A stretch of 64,000 nt of DNA from UBA5070 sp035352895 (lineage in GTDB: Bacteria; Fibrobacterota; Fibrobacteria; UBA5070), in assembly GCA_035352895.1 (NCBI GenBank), contig DAOPYN010000013.1:18314-82313 (forward strand), written 5' to 3'. Every line of letters starts with the position of its first letter. Within the stretch, counting starts at the first letter, position 1. The notes beneath the pieces were generated by a model. It was not told the DNA's origin and did not search any database. It was given only the letters and a program-made list of their open reading frames with translations. The position numbers were made by a program, and so were the translations under genes. Below, piece after piece: positions 26,256 through 35,092 of the stretch.

Positions 26256-27278
26256 ATGAACTACGCCGAAGCCGGGGTATCCCTCGAGCGCTCCGACAAG
26301 GTAAAGAACAACATCGCCCAAGCCGTGAAGAGCACCTTCGGCCCCCGTGTCATGGGTGGATTCGGCGGATTCGGCGGTTGTTTCGATGCCCGCAACCTGG
26401 GCGTGTCGCCCGTGCTGGTTTCCAGCTGCGACGGCGTGGGCACCAAGCTCAAGCTCGCCTTCCAGTCGGGAATCCACAACACCGTGGGGCAGGACATCGT
26501 CAACCACTGCGTGGACGACATCCTGGTGCAGGGCGCCAAGCCCTTGTTCTTCCTGGACTACATCGCGACCGGGCGTCTTCAGGACGGGGTCGTGGAAAAC
26601 ATCGTCGACGGTCTGGCCAAGGCTTGCCGCGAGAACGGTGCTTCCCTGATCGGTGGGGAAACCGCCGAGATGCCTGGATTCTATCCGGACGGCGAATACG
26701 ACTTGGCTGGCTACATCGTGGGCGTTGTGGAGCGCGAGAACCTCCTGGACGGCTCGCGGATCAAGGCCGGGAACGTCATCCTGGCCCTGGGTAGCGCTGG
26801 ACTCCACACCAACGGGTATTCGTTGGCCCGCAAGGTGTTCTTCGACAAGGCCAAGCTTTCCCTGGACGCGCGGTTGGACGGTCTGAACGGATCGTTGCGC
26901 GAAGCCTTGATGGCTCCGCACCGCTCCTATCTCAAGGCGCTTCTTCCCCTGGTGGAAGAAAAGGCCGTCAACGGCATGGTGCACCTGACCGGCGGCGGTT
27001 TCCAGGGGAACATTCCCCGCGTGCTGCCCGCCGACTGCGACGCGGTGATCGATCGTCGCAATTGGGAGGTTCCGGCCCTGTTCCGTCACATCGCCGATCT
27101 GGGTCAGATCGAGCGCGACGAGATGGATCGGACCTTCAACATGGGGCTGGGCATGCTCGTGGTGGTGGATGCCGAACGCGCCGACGAACTGCGTGCGCGC
27201 ATGGTGGAATCGGGAGAGACCGTCCACGTGGTGGGCCACATCGCCAAGGGTTCCAACACCGTCCGTCTGCTGGGCTGA
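26256..27278 (+). CDS. purM: Phosphoribosylformylglycinamidine cyclo-ligase
   Basis: AIR synthetase, fifth step of purine biosynthesis. 340 aa. MNYAEAGVSLERSDKVK start, SCDGVGTKLKLAF, GQDIVNHCVDDILVQGAKPLFFLDYIATG and LIGGETAEMPGFY are all family hallmarks. The ATG has GAGGA (26241-26245) upstream. Stands alone; followed after 76 bp by cysS. Confidence 0.97.
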   Translation: MNYAEAGVSLERSDKVKNNIAQAVKSTFGPRVMGGFGGFGGCFDARNLGVSPVLVSSCDGVGTKLKLAFQSGIHNTVGQDIVNHCVDDILVQGAKPLFFLDYIATGRLQDGVVENIVDGLAKACRENGASLIGGETAEMPGFYPDGEYDLAGYIVGVVERENLLDGSRIKAGNVILALGSAGLHTNGYSLARKVFFDKAKLSLDARLDGLNGSLREALMAPHRSYLKALLPLVEEKAVNGMVHLTGGGFQGNIPRVLPADCDAVIDRRNWEVPALFRHIADLGQIERDEMDRTFNMGLGMLVVVDAERADELRARMVESGETVHVVGHIAKGSNTVRLLG

Positions 27279-27354
27279 GTTCGCGTCACCTCCCGGCTCC
27301 CTCGCCCGACGGGAGGGCTCCTGTCCATTGCCGGGCGAGGCCGAGGTCCATGCC

Positions 27355-28785
27355 ATGAAATTGCATTTCCACAACACTCTCGGGCGCAAGCTCCAGGAGT
27401 TCGAGCCTCTCCAGCCGGGGCGTGTGGGAATGTACTGTTGCGGGCCCACGGTGTACCACTACGCGCACATCGGGAACCTCCGCACCTACGTCAACGAGGA
27501 TTTCCTGCGCCGCGTCCTGGAATATGCGGGATACGAGGTGAACCACGTGGTGAACATCACCGACGTCGGACACCTCACATCGGATGCCGACGATGGCGAC
27601 GACAAGATGGAGAAGGGTGCCGCCCGCGAGGGACGCACGGTCTGGGAGATCGCCGCCCACTACACCGAGGCGTTCCTTCGCGACTGGGAGCGTTTGAACC
27701 TGAAGGCTCCCACCCATTGGCCCAAGGCCACGGACTACATCGCCCAGCAGATCGACCTGGTGCGGGAGCTGGAGTCGCGCGGCTTCACCTACAGGACCGG
27801 CGAGGCGGTCTACTTCGATACCGCGAAGTTCCCCCGCTACGGGCATTTCGCGGGGATCAAGATGGACGATCTCCGGGCCGGTGCGCGGGTGGACCTGGGG
27901 GACAAGAAGAGTCCGACGGATTTCGCGCTGTGGAAGGTCTCTCCCAAGGACAAACGGCGGGCCATGGAGTGGGACAGTCCCTGGGGCGTGGGGTTCCCGG
28001 GATGGCACGTGGAGTGCAGCGCCATGTCCACGGCGCTGATCGGGAGGACCTTGGACATCCACTGCGGCGGCACCGACCACATCCGCGTGCACCACACCAA
28101 CGAGATCGCCCAGAGCGAGTGCGCCCACGACGGGGCCCCCTTCGCCCGCTTCTGGCTGCACAACGAATTCCTGAAGACCGAGGACTCCGACAAGATGTCC
28201 AAGTCCTCCGGCGAATTCCTCACCCTCCAGGTGCTGGTGGACCGCGGCTTCCACGCCCTGGACTACCGCTACTTCTGCGCCACGGCGCACTACCGGAAGT
28301 TCCTCACCTTCTCGTGGGGAAACCTGGAAGCCGCCCGCGAGGCGCATCGCGCCTTCCGTCGCCGCACCGCCCCCCTGGTGGCCGCAGCGAAGGCCGCGGA
28401 GAAGACCGCCCCGATGCCGGACGTTGCCAGAACCTGGCAAGATCGTTTCGAGGAGGCGTTGGGACAGGATCTGAACATCCCCAAGGCGCTGGGAGTGGCG
28501 CAGACCCTGGCCCGCGAGACCGGACTGGCCGAAGCGATCCGGGGGGCGCTCCTCCTGGACTGGGACCGCGTGCTGGGTCTTTCCCTGGAAACGAACCTGC
28601 CGGAACCCGAAGGGGAGGCGGTGGACCAGGCCGAGGTGGCTCGCATCGAGGCTCTGGTGTCGGCGCGAACGGTGGCTCGCGAGTCCAAGAACTGGCCGGA
28701 GGCCGATCGGATCCGCAAGGAATTGGCCGATCTGAAGGTCGTGGTGACCGACACTCCCGCGGGGCCGACCTGGAAGAAGGGGTGA
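27355..28785 (+). CDS. cysS: Cysteinyl-tRNA synthetase
   Basis: Class I synthetase charging tRNA-Cys; 476 aa. The zinc and HIGH region reads CCGPTVYHYAHIGN; further motifs are PGWHVECSAMS, the zinc-binding HCGGTDHIRVHHTNEIAQSE and KMSKS (in DKMSKSSG). C-terminal anticodon-binding helices are complete. The ATG follows GAGG (27343-27346). Confidence 0.97.
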   Translation: MKLHFHNTLGRKLQEFEPLQPGRVGMYCCGPTVYHYAHIGNLRTYVNEDFLRRVLEYAGYEVNHVVNITDVGHLTSDADDGDDKMEKGAAREGRTVWEIAAHYTEAFLRDWERLNLKAPTHWPKATDYIAQQIDLVRELESRGFTYRTGEAVYFDTAKFPRYGHFAGIKMDDLRAGARVDLGDKKSPTDFALWKVSPKDKRRAMEWDSPWGVGFPGWHVECSAMSTALIGRTLDIHCGGTDHIRVHHTNEIAQSECAHDGAPFARFWLHNEFLKTEDSDKMSKSSGEFLTLQVLVDRGFHALDYRYFCATAHYRKFLTFSWGNLEAAREAHRAFRRRTAPLVAAAKAAEKTAPMPDVARTWQDRFEEALGQDLNIPKALGVAQTLARETGLAEAIRGALLLDWDRVLGLSLETNLPEPEGEAVDQAEVARIEALVSARTVARESKNWPEADRIRKELADLKVVVTDTPAGPTWKKG

Positions 28786-28939
28786 TCGGAGCGCTCCCGG
28801 CGGTGCGATCGCGGCGTTGGCGAGTATACTTCAGGAACAGATGGTTTTCGCGTCCCTCCGTCCTTCGATGTCCCTGCCGGGATCCTCGGGGCGAACGGAG
28901 TTCATCGACGCCCGTTTCGGTACGCAGAGGAGATGCAGC

Positions 28940-29572
28940 ATGAATACCCACCCCTGGAAGATGGACGACGACGACGACGAGGACTCGCACTGCCCCGACT
29001 GCCATGGCAAGGAGAAGGACAAGGAAGAGAGCCTGGAGAAGAAGCTCTCCGAGAGCTTCCTCAAGAATCGTCGCGTGTTCCTGTGGGGACAGGTCGACGA
29101 CAAGTCGGCCAAGGAAGTGGTCGCCCGGCTTCTGTATCTGGATAGCCTGAGCCAGGAGGATATCGTCCTTCTGGTGAACAGCCCGGGAGGCGTGATCACC
29201 TCCGGAACGGCCATCCTGGACGCCATGGATGCGGTGAAATCCGACGTGGTCACCGTGGTGATGGGGCAGGCCGCATCCATGGGCGCGGTGATCGCCGCCT
29301 ACGGAGCCAAGGGCAAGCGCTACGCATGGAAGCGCAGCAGGGTCATGATCCACCAGCCGTTGATTTCCGGAACCATGTACGGACCGGCGTCGGACATCCA
29401 GATCCAAGCCGAGGAGATGCTCCGCATCCGCCGCGAACTCAACCAGCTCCTGGCGGACGCTTCGGGCAAGACCCTGGAGCAACTGGAGATCGACACCGAC
29501 CGCGACAACATCATGACCGCCACCGAGGCCTGCTCCTACGGATTGGTGGACAAGGTCGAAAACTTCTCCTGA
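28940..29572 (+). CDS. ClpP-family serine protease with acidic CxxC N-terminal extension
   Basis: 210 aa. The ClpP core has the triad S113 (GQAASMGA), H138 (VMIHQPL) and D189 (DTDRDN), with NSPGGVITSG as the oxyanion loop. In place of the usual propeptide there is an extension with five consecutive Asp residues, then CPDCH (C18, C21, H22) and a Lys/Glu-rich helix. This could bind a metal or change the axial loops that dock ClpX/ClpC. ATG 28940 follows GAGGAG (28926-28931). A TATACT -10 lies at 28825. It may be a second ClpP paralog in the genome. Confidence 0.9.
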   Translation: MNTHPWKMDDDDDEDSHCPDCHGKEKDKEESLEKKLSESFLKNRRVFLWGQVDDKSAKEVVARLLYLDSLSQEDIVLLVNSPGGVITSGTAILDAMDAVKSDVVTVVMGQAASMGAVIAAYGAKGKRYAWKRSRVMIHQPLISGTMYGPASDIQIQAEEMLRIRRELNQLLADASGKTLEQLEIDTDRDNIMTATEACSYGLVDKVENFS

Positions 29573-29617
29573 CGGAATCCGACGCTCCTTCCGGCGCGTT
29601 TGACGGAATCCGTCAAA
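29571..29617. promoter_or_regulatory. Paired palindromes between clpP and the pseudouridine synthase
   Basis: A 19-bp palindrome TTTGACGGA-A-TCCGTCAAA (29599-29617) and a related GACGGAATCCGAC (29571-29583, overlapping the clpP stop) are 31 bp apart centre to centre, about three helical turns. A one-base centre rules out a hairpin loop, so a dimeric DNA-binding protein site is more likely than a terminator. Confidence 0.4.
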
Positions 29618-29669
29618 TATCCTCGGGTCGACGTCCGGTCTCGCGGTCGTCGGCACGGGAGGGCTCCTG

Positions 29670-30605
29670 ATGGCTGTTCTTCCCGGCGACGACGGTCCCT
29701 ACGTGTTCGCTAGCGTGGTCCCCTCCCCAGGGGGAGCCGCGCTCGTGGAGTACTTGGCGGGCCGCTTCACCTACCGTTCCCGCGAACAATGGCTGGAGCG
29801 CATCCGCGCGGGCGATGTGCGCATCGGTGGCGAGGATCGGCCTTCTCCGGATCGGATCCTGGTCGCGGGGGAGGCGCTGGAATGCATCCACCGCGACTAC
29901 GTGGAGCCCGAAATCCCCACCGATTGGCGGATCGTGGCTCTGGGCGACGATTGGCTCGCCGTGGCCAAACCTTCCGGCATGCCCGTCCATTCCACGCCCA
30001 GGATCTACCGTCAAAGCCTGGTGTGGCAGGTCCGCAAGTTGTGGGGAGCGGATTGGTCGCCCGTCCACCGCATCGACCGCGACACCTCGGGGCTGGTCCT
30101 GTTCGCCCGTGGATCCCGGCTTCTGGGGTGGCTCAACCGGGCCTTCGAGCATCGACGGGTGGAAAAGGTCTATCTGGCCCGGGTCCATGGACGCGTGGAC
30201 GAGGCGATGGTCGCCGACGGCCCCATCGGGTCCGCCGACGATCCGGAAATCTCCGTGCGCCAGGCCGTCCGCTCCGAGGGCAGGGAGGCGCGGACGGAAA
30301 TCCGTCCGATCGCACCCGGACCCGACTGCACGACGTGGATCCTTGCCAGGCCCTTCCAGGGACGCATGCACCAGATCCGGGTGCATTGCCAGAGTCTTGG
30401 CCACCCGCTGGTGGGGGATCTCCTCTACGATGGCCGGGAGGGGGAGGGGTACAAGCGCCGTGCCGGGGCCGACCCGTCCGAATCGCCGCTCGAACGCCTG
30501 CAACTGCACGCCTACCAGTTGCGATTCCACCCCGCACCGCCGGGGACTCTTCCCGATCTCCTGAGATGCCCTTCGGAATCCTTTCCCTTTCCTGGTCCCA
30601 TGTGA
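29670..30605 (+). CDS. RluA-family pseudouridine synthase
   Basis: 311 aa. An S4-like N-terminal segment (REQWLERIRAGDVRIGG), then the catalytic domain with D136 in HRIDRDTSGLVLFA and the RMHQIRVHCQSLGHPLVGD block. Modifies rRNA or tRNA; the exact target (RluA, RluC or RluD type) cannot be read from the sequence. ATG 29670 is preceded by GGAGGG. The next gene begins 13 bp after the stop. Confidence 0.88.
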   Translation: MAVLPGDDGPYVFASVVPSPGGAALVEYLAGRFTYRSREQWLERIRAGDVRIGGEDRPSPDRILVAGEALECIHRDYVEPEIPTDWRIVALGDDWLAVAKPSGMPVHSTPRIYRQSLVWQVRKLWGADWSPVHRIDRDTSGLVLFARGSRLLGWLNRAFEHRRVEKVYLARVHGRVDEAMVADGPIGSADDPEISVRQAVRSEGREARTEIRPIAPGPDCTTWILARPFQGRMHQIRVHCQSLGHPLVGDLLYDGREGEGYKRRAGADPSESPLERLQLHAYQLRFHPAPPGTLPDLLRCPSESFPFPGPM

Positions 30606-30618
30606 TAGACTGGAAACT

Positions 30619-31566
30619 GTGATCCACCAACCCTCGAGGACGTGTCGCATCGTGCTGCTCTCCGATCAGCCGATGGCGGAGCGGTTCGGCCAGATCCTCC
30701 TGCAGGTGGCTTCCGAGCAGTTGTGGCTGCAGGTGCAGTGCAATGCCGAGGCCACACCGCCCTCTCCAGGCGAAGTCGTGGTGGTGGTGGCGGATGCCGG
30801 GATGGAAGCCCAGGTGCCCTGGATCGAGCAGGACCAGTTGGTCGCCTGCCGACTGGAACTGCCCCGGGACCTTCGCGAATCCGATGTGGCCACCCTGACG
30901 GAATGGGTGCTCAGCGTGGGCAGGCTCCAGGTGGAGAGGGTCTCGCTGCGCAGGCTGGTGGATCGGTTCGAGGAACGGATCAAGCGGGATTCGGGGCGCG
31001 TGCGGATGGCCGATCTCCTCCAGGAAGCCAACAATCGCCTCCAGGAACAGTCGGTGCGCGACGGACTCACGGGGATCCCCAACCGCAGGCGCTTCGAAGA
31101 ACATTTCGATTTCCTCTGGGGGCGCGCGGTTGGCGATTGCGTGCCCATCACCTTGATCCTTTCAGACATCGACTTCTTCAAGAAGCTCAACGACCGATTG
31201 GGGCATCAGGCTGGCGACCGCTGTCTGCAGGAGGTGGCCCACAAGCTCGCGGGACTGGTGGAGGGGGAAGACGATCTGGTCGCCCGATACGGAGGCGAGG
31301 AGTTCGTCGTGCTGCTGTGGGACGCCGATCGCCAACGTGCGCAGCAGATGGCGGAAAAGCTCCGGATCGGCGTGCGCGAACTGGGTATCGCCCATCCCGA
31401 CCATCCCGCGGGAATCGTGACCATCAGCCTGGGCGTGACCTGTGCCACACCCTCGTTGACATCTTCTGCCGAGGACTTCCTGCACCAGGCCGACGACCTT
31501 CTGTACCATGCGAAGAGTGCTGGACGCGACCGGTGGGAGATCCTCCCTGCGGAGGGGGGGGCATGA
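30619..31566 (+). CDS. Diguanylate cyclase (GGEEF) with divergent N-terminal domain
   Basis: 315 aa, no transmembrane segments. Residues 1-110 look like a degenerate receiver-like or unknown alpha/beta domain (RIVLLSDQPMAERFGQIL, VVVVVADAG), followed by a coiled-coil linker. A GGDEF domain (about 145-310) holds LTGIPNRRRFEEHF, the metal-binding LSDIDFFKKLND and active-site GGEEF at 225-229. The RxxD inhibitory site is not present. The GTG start at 30619 has TAGACT 7 nt upstream and no Shine-Dalgarno. Overlaps the CheX-like gene by ATGA. Confidence 0.85.
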   Translation: MIHQPSRTCRIVLLSDQPMAERFGQILLQVASEQLWLQVQCNAEATPPSPGEVVVVVADAGMEAQVPWIEQDQLVACRLELPRDLRESDVATLTEWVLSVGRLQVERVSLRRLVDRFEERIKRDSGRVRMADLLQEANNRLQEQSVRDGLTGIPNRRRFEEHFDFLWGRAVGDCVPITLILSDIDFFKKLNDRLGHQAGDRCLQEVAHKLAGLVEGEDDLVARYGGEEFVVLLWDADRQRAQQMAEKLRIGVRELGIAHPDHPAGIVTISLGVTCATPSLTSSAEDFLHQADDLLYHAKSAGRDRWEILPAEGGA

Positions 31567-32069
31567 TCCATCCGAGAGTCGTGGTGGATGGCGAAGGTGG
31601 CGAGCCTTTGAAGAACCTCGTGCCCACCTTCAAGATGTGCGCCTTGCAGGCGTTGCGGACGGTGGTGCGGATCCCGGTGCTGGCGGGGTCGGGTTGGCTG
31701 GTCTGGCCCTCCTACGCGGCCTCCGTGGAGACGGGTGCCGCGGTCGGATTCGCTGGAAGCCACTGGAAGTGCCAGTGCGTGGTCTCCAGCGACGAGCGCC
31801 TGCGCGTCCTGTTGAGGCCCGATCTGGATCTGGAGCTGTGGGTGGACGCCCTGGGGGAAGTCGCCAACACCATCTGCGGGTTGCTCCAGGGGCGGGAGGA
31901 TTTCCGGGCCGTGTTCGGAACCATGCTGCAATCGCCCCCCGTGGGCATGCTGAATGGGCGCATCCGCATCCAAGGGTGGACCGTATCCGGGACCATGACC
32001 GCCCAAGCGTACGGGGATGTCCAATTCGCCTTCGGGATCCGCCGAGTGGAAAGCAATCGTCAGCTCTGA
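31563..32069 (+). CDS. CheX/CheC-like domain protein
   Basis: 168 aa, soluble. The helix ALGEVANTICGLLQG matches the E-x2-N signature of CheC/CheX/FliY phosphatases that dephosphorylate CheY-P, and the following beta segments (GRIRIQGWTVSGT, YGDVQFAFGI) fit the CheX fold. Only one such signature is seen, as in CheX. Assignment is by pattern only. Translationally coupled to the diguanylate cyclase, so chemotaxis-type and c-di-GMP signalling may be joined here. Confidence 0.5.
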   Translation: MIHPRVVVDGEGGEPLKNLVPTFKMCALQALRTVVRIPVLAGSGWLVWPSYAASVETGAAVGFAGSHWKCQCVVSSDERLRVLLRPDLDLELWVDALGEVANTICGLLQGREDFRAVFGTMLQSPPVGMLNGRIRIQGWTVSGTMTAQAYGDVQFAFGIRRVESNRQL

Positions 32070-32109
32070 GGCTGTGTTCCCCGTCCATCGGGGGATTCCG
32101 GCTTCGAGC

Positions 32110-33261
32110 CTATCTGCCACCCCACAGTCCGATGTCGCAGGTGGTTCCGTCCATGTCCTTGCACAGGCGGGGCCCCTTGTCCAAGAGTGGGCTGTGGGCG
32201 GACAGGGCCCAGGGCCCGGTTCCGGGTGGTTCGCGCAAGGGCCTTCGCGGAATCCACCAGGAGGCGGTGTCGAGAGCGCGTCGACGGGCTAGTTCCAGGC
32301 GGCGGGCGGTGTCCGAACCGCGCAGGACGGGATCGCGCCTCCAGTTGCCGAAACGGTCCGGAAGGGTGTCCGCCTTCCAGGATCCAGATCCCGCGGGGCC
32401 GCGAACGATGGCCTCGCCGCGGTGTCCGAAGAAGCAATTGCCCTCCAGGCGGGCGAGCCCCACTCCGTCGAACCGGATTCCGTCGGTGCTCCCTTCCAGA
32501 AACAGGTTTCCCCACAGGTGGGGAGACGATCTGCGCGAAACCACGTCGGAAACGACGCTGCGATGGAACAAGCTGTGCCGCACCGCCGGTGCGCCGCCTC
32601 CCAGCACGGCCACGCCCACTCCGCATCGCAGGAAGGAGGCATGGGCCACCTCGCCATCGCCACCCAGGAAGGTGATGCCCGTGCGCGCCTGCGAGATCTC
32701 CAGCCAGGCGAGTCTCACCTGCTTCGGAGACGTCCGGTCCAGACGGATGCCTCCCCAGGACAAACCCTTCGCCAGGGAATCGGGCAGAAAACGGACGGGA
32801 GCGGACGGTTTGCCCTCCACCAGAAGAGTACCTCCCGCCATCACCAGGAGACTGGTGCCGTCCTGGTTCGTGGAATCCGGGCAGGCGTCGCGGGAAGCCA
32901 TCTGCACTTCCACGCCCGGTCCGATGGTCAACGTCTGTCCGGGCCCCACCACGACCGTTCCGGAAAGCCGCAGGATGCCGTCGCGACGGGTCCATCCGAC
33001 CTGCTTGCGCGTCAATGGCCCGCACAGACCTTCGGGGCGCTTGCGGAGCCGGGGCGCGTCGGGGGCCTCGGGTCGTTTCGCCTTCGGGGGGGGGGCGCTC
33101 CGCGACTCCTGGTGGAGATCGGGCGCCAGGAGCGATGAAGGTGGTGTGTCCTGGCCCTGCTCGACGGCCCCGAGAACAGGCGACTCGTGGGGAGTGGGCT
33201 CGCGGGCACTGGAAGGTTCCGAGCCCCAGAGGCTGGCGGTGAGGATCAGGATCGCACGCAC
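32110..33261 (-). CDS. Exported right-handed beta-helix protein
   Basis: 383 aa. A short export signal (MRAILILTASLWG), a Pro/Glu-rich region (20-80), then beta-helix coils (about 90-300): ILRLSGTVVVGPGQTLTIGPGVEVQM, then repeated VRHSLFHRSVVSDVV, SPHLWGNLFLEGSTDGIRF and LARLEGNCFFGHRG turns. This resembles right-handed parallel beta-helix (NosD/pectate-lyase fold) proteins without obvious catalytic residues; role unknown, probably cell-surface. The GTG start has TAGACT 6 nt upstream and no Shine-Dalgarno. Confidence 0.65.
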   Translation of the reverse strand: MRAILILTASLWGSEPSSAREPTPHESPVLGAVEQGQDTPPSSLLAPDLHQESRSAPPPKAKRPEAPDAPRLRKRPEGLCGPLTRKQVGWTRRDGILRLSGTVVVGPGQTLTIGPGVEVQMASRDACPDSTNQDGTSLLVMAGGTLLVEGKPSAPVRFLPDSLAKGLSWGGIRLDRTSPKQVRLAWLEISQARTGITFLGGDGEVAHASFLRCGVGVAVLGGGAPAVRHSLFHRSVVSDVVSRRSSPHLWGNLFLEGSTDGIRFDGVGLARLEGNCFFGHRGEAIVRGPAGSGSWKADTLPDRFGNWRRDPVLRGSDTARRLELARRRALDTASWWIPRRPLREPPGTGPWALSAHSPLLDKGPRLCKDMDGTTCDIGLWGGR

Positions 33262-33345
33262 GCGTCCAGTCTACCATCCACGGCGATCCGTAGATGTTTT
33301 TACGTTCCAGACCTCAGTTGCCCACCCAAATCTCCTGGAGAATCC

Positions 33346-34407
33346 ATGAAATCGCTGTTTAGAAGCTTCGGAGGCTCGTTCGTCTTCACCATCGTGTGTC
33401 TGACGACGGCGTTCTGGATCGGATACCGGGCCGGCGGATCCCTCGCGGCCGGCTTCGCGGCATTGTTCACCGCGGGGATGCTGGGCATCCTGGAAGTCTC
33501 CCTTTCCTTCGACAATGCCGTGGTCAACGCCAAGGTGCTGACGGGCATGTCCCAATTCTGGCGCAAGATGTTCCTGACTGTCGGCGTTTTGATCGCCGTC
33601 TTCGGAATGCGGGTGGTGTTTCCGTTGATCATCGTGTGGGCCGTGGGCGATGCGACCGCCGGCGAAGTCCTTCGCATGACCTGGGAGAATCCCGCCAAGT
33701 TCCAGGAAACCTTGGTGAACCAGCATGTCGTGGTGGCGGGTTTCGGCGGAGCTTTCCTATGGATGGTCTTCACCCGGTTCTTCTTCGACCACGAGAAGGA
33801 CACCCACTGGCTTTCCTTCCTGGAAAAGCCCCTGGCCAAGGCCGGAAAGATGGAGGCCGTGTGGGTCACCTTCACCATGATCATCAGCTTCGTTTTTTCC
33901 CGCTTCATTCCCGACGGGCACGGACCGGCCTTCCTTTCCGCTTCCATGATGGGCATCCTGGTGTTCCTGATGGTGGAAGGACTTTCGTCCATCTTGAATG
34001 GCGAGGAAGAGGAGAGCTCCACCGGGGACGTGGTCAGAACCGCCGGAACGGCGGGATTCGCCTCGTTCGCCTACCTGGAAGTCCTGGACGCCTCGTTCTC
34101 CTTCGATGGCGTGATCGGAGCCTTCGCCATCACCAACAACCTGTTCATCATCGCCCTGGGGTTGGGGATCGGCGCCATGTTCGTGCGTTCGCTCACCATC
34201 AAGCTGGTGGAAGTGGGGACGCTGCAGACCTACACCTACCTGGAACACGGGGCTTTCTGGGCCATCGGTGCGCTTTCCCTGATCATGTACCTGAGCGCGG
34301 CGGGCAACCACATCCCCGAAGTGGTCTCCGGTACCGTGGGCCTGGTCTTGATCGCGGCCAGCTTCGTGACCAGCGTGATCTCCAATCGCCGCGCCGCCCA
34401 GGCCTGA
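33346..34407 (+). CDS. DUF475 / TerC-like integral membrane protein
   Basis: 353 aa with about nine transmembrane helices. The EVSLSFDNAVVNAKVL and EVLDASFSFDGVIGAFAITNN repeats, with conserved acidic residues inside membrane helices, define the DUF475 branch of the TerC superfamily, implicated in metal ion efflux or resistance. The two repeats form an inverted pseudo-symmetry typical of LysE-type transporters. The ATG follows GGAG (33337-33340). A strong stem-loop follows the stop. Confidence 0.85.
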   Translation: MKSLFRSFGGSFVFTIVCLTTAFWIGYRAGGSLAAGFAALFTAGMLGILEVSLSFDNAVVNAKVLTGMSQFWRKMFLTVGVLIAVFGMRVVFPLIIVWAVGDATAGEVLRMTWENPAKFQETLVNQHVVVAGFGGAFLWMVFTRFFFDHEKDTHWLSFLEKPLAKAGKMEAVWVTFTMIISFVFSRFIPDGHGPAFLSASMMGILVFLMVEGLSSILNGEEEESSTGDVVRTAGTAGFASFAYLEVLDASFSFDGVIGAFAITNNLFIIALGLGIGAMFVRSLTIKLVEVGTLQTYTYLEHGAFWAIGALSLIMYLSAAGNHIPEVVSGTVGLVLIAASFVTSVISNRRAAQA

Positions 34408-34416
34408 GCATCGCTC

Positions 34417-34441
34417 GCTACCCGCCAAGAGGGCGGGTAGC
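34417..34441 (+). terminator. Stem-loop after the DUF475 gene
   Basis: Perfect 10-bp GCTACCCGCC/GGCGGGTAGC stem with a 5-nt loop, 10 bp past the stop. The T-tract is weak (TACATTTC), so termination may be partial, with readthrough to the ferredoxin gene. Confidence 0.65.
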
Positions 34442-34491
34442 TACATTTCGGAGCTGTTCTTGAACCACTTCCATTTGAAAGGATGACCATC

Positions 34492-34719
34492 ATGGCAATC
34501 ACAAAAGTCTGGCTCGACGAATCCGAGAACGAGTGCACCATGTGCGGCGCTTGCGAGGCCGTGGCGGATTCCGTGTTCTCCGTTCCGGAAAAGATGACCG
34601 TGAAGGCCGGTGTCGACTTCTCCAAGTTCGAATCCGAAATCAAGGAAGCCGCGGACGGTTGCCCGGTCGCCACCATCGCCTACGCCGAAGACGGCTCGAG
34701 CAAGCGCGCCAACGCCTAA
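34492..34719 (+). CDS. Single-cluster ferredoxin
   Basis: 75 aa. C15, C18 and C21 (ECTMCGACEAV) together with C57 in GCPVA provide four ligands for one [4Fe-4S] cluster, as in monocluster ferredoxins. The second canonical CxxCxxC is absent. ATG 34492 is preferred because AAAGGA ends 9 nt upstream; an ATG at 34483 directly touches that site. Probable soluble electron carrier; the redox partner is unknown. Confidence 0.88.
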   Translation: MAITKVWLDESENECTMCGACEAVADSVFSVPEKMTVKAGVDFSKFESEIKEAADGCPVATIAYAEDGSSKRANA

Positions 34720-34743
34720 GCGAACGCCTCGCTCCATGCATCC

Positions 34744-34784
34744 GGTCCCGGATCCCCCGGTGGGGTCCGGGACCTTTCGTTTCT
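34744..34784 (+). terminator. Intrinsic terminator after ferredoxin
   Basis: GGTCCCGG/CCGGGACC outer stem plus an inner CCCC/GGGG stem, followed by TTTCGTTTCTT. About 25 bp past the ferredoxin stop. Confidence 0.8.
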
Positions 34785-34839
34785 TGGGCTGGACGTGCGG
34801 CTGGGGAAGTGGGATACTCCTGCCTCACGGAGGACCGCG

Positions 34840-35034
34840 ATGTCCATGGCCCAAGCAAGTTCCGCGTATTTTCGAATTCCCAAATTCACCCACGGAGACC
34901 TGGAAGAGGTGATGCAGACCTTCCGTCCCCAGGAGTATGGGGACTTGGCACCCGACCAGGACCTTCCCTTCTATCCCTTTCCCGGCGCGCCCGCCGCCGA
35001 CGAAGACGCCTTTCTGCCTCCTCCCACCCACTGA
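34840..35034 (+). CDS. Small hypothetical protein, 64 aa
   Basis: MSMAQASSAYFRIPKFTHGD opening, then an acidic and Pro-rich tail (PFYPFPGAPAADEDAF). No family recognised and no membrane segment. The gene is supported by a strong Shine-Dalgarno (GGAGGA, 34829-34834), a GATACT -10-like element near 34813, and a terminator on either side separating it from ferredoxin. It is convergent with the 1978-aa protein, with 58 bp between the stops. Confidence 0.6.
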   Translation: MSMAQASSAYFRIPKFTHGDLEEVMQTFRPQEYGDLAPDQDLPFYPFPGAPAADEDAFLPPPTH

Positions 35035-35092
35035 GAGGGGCTGATTTCCGGGGGAACGGTCGCCTCTTCGGGCGGAGTCCCCATCCGGAGGC

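Noticed and set aside
27288..27325. Possible terminator between purM and cysS
   Set aside because: The GC-rich repeats pair imperfectly and no T-tract follows.
28991..29005. CxxCH in the ClpP variant as a haem c site
   Set aside because: No signal peptide and ClpP is cytoplasmic; a metal-binding or structural role is more likely than haem attachment.
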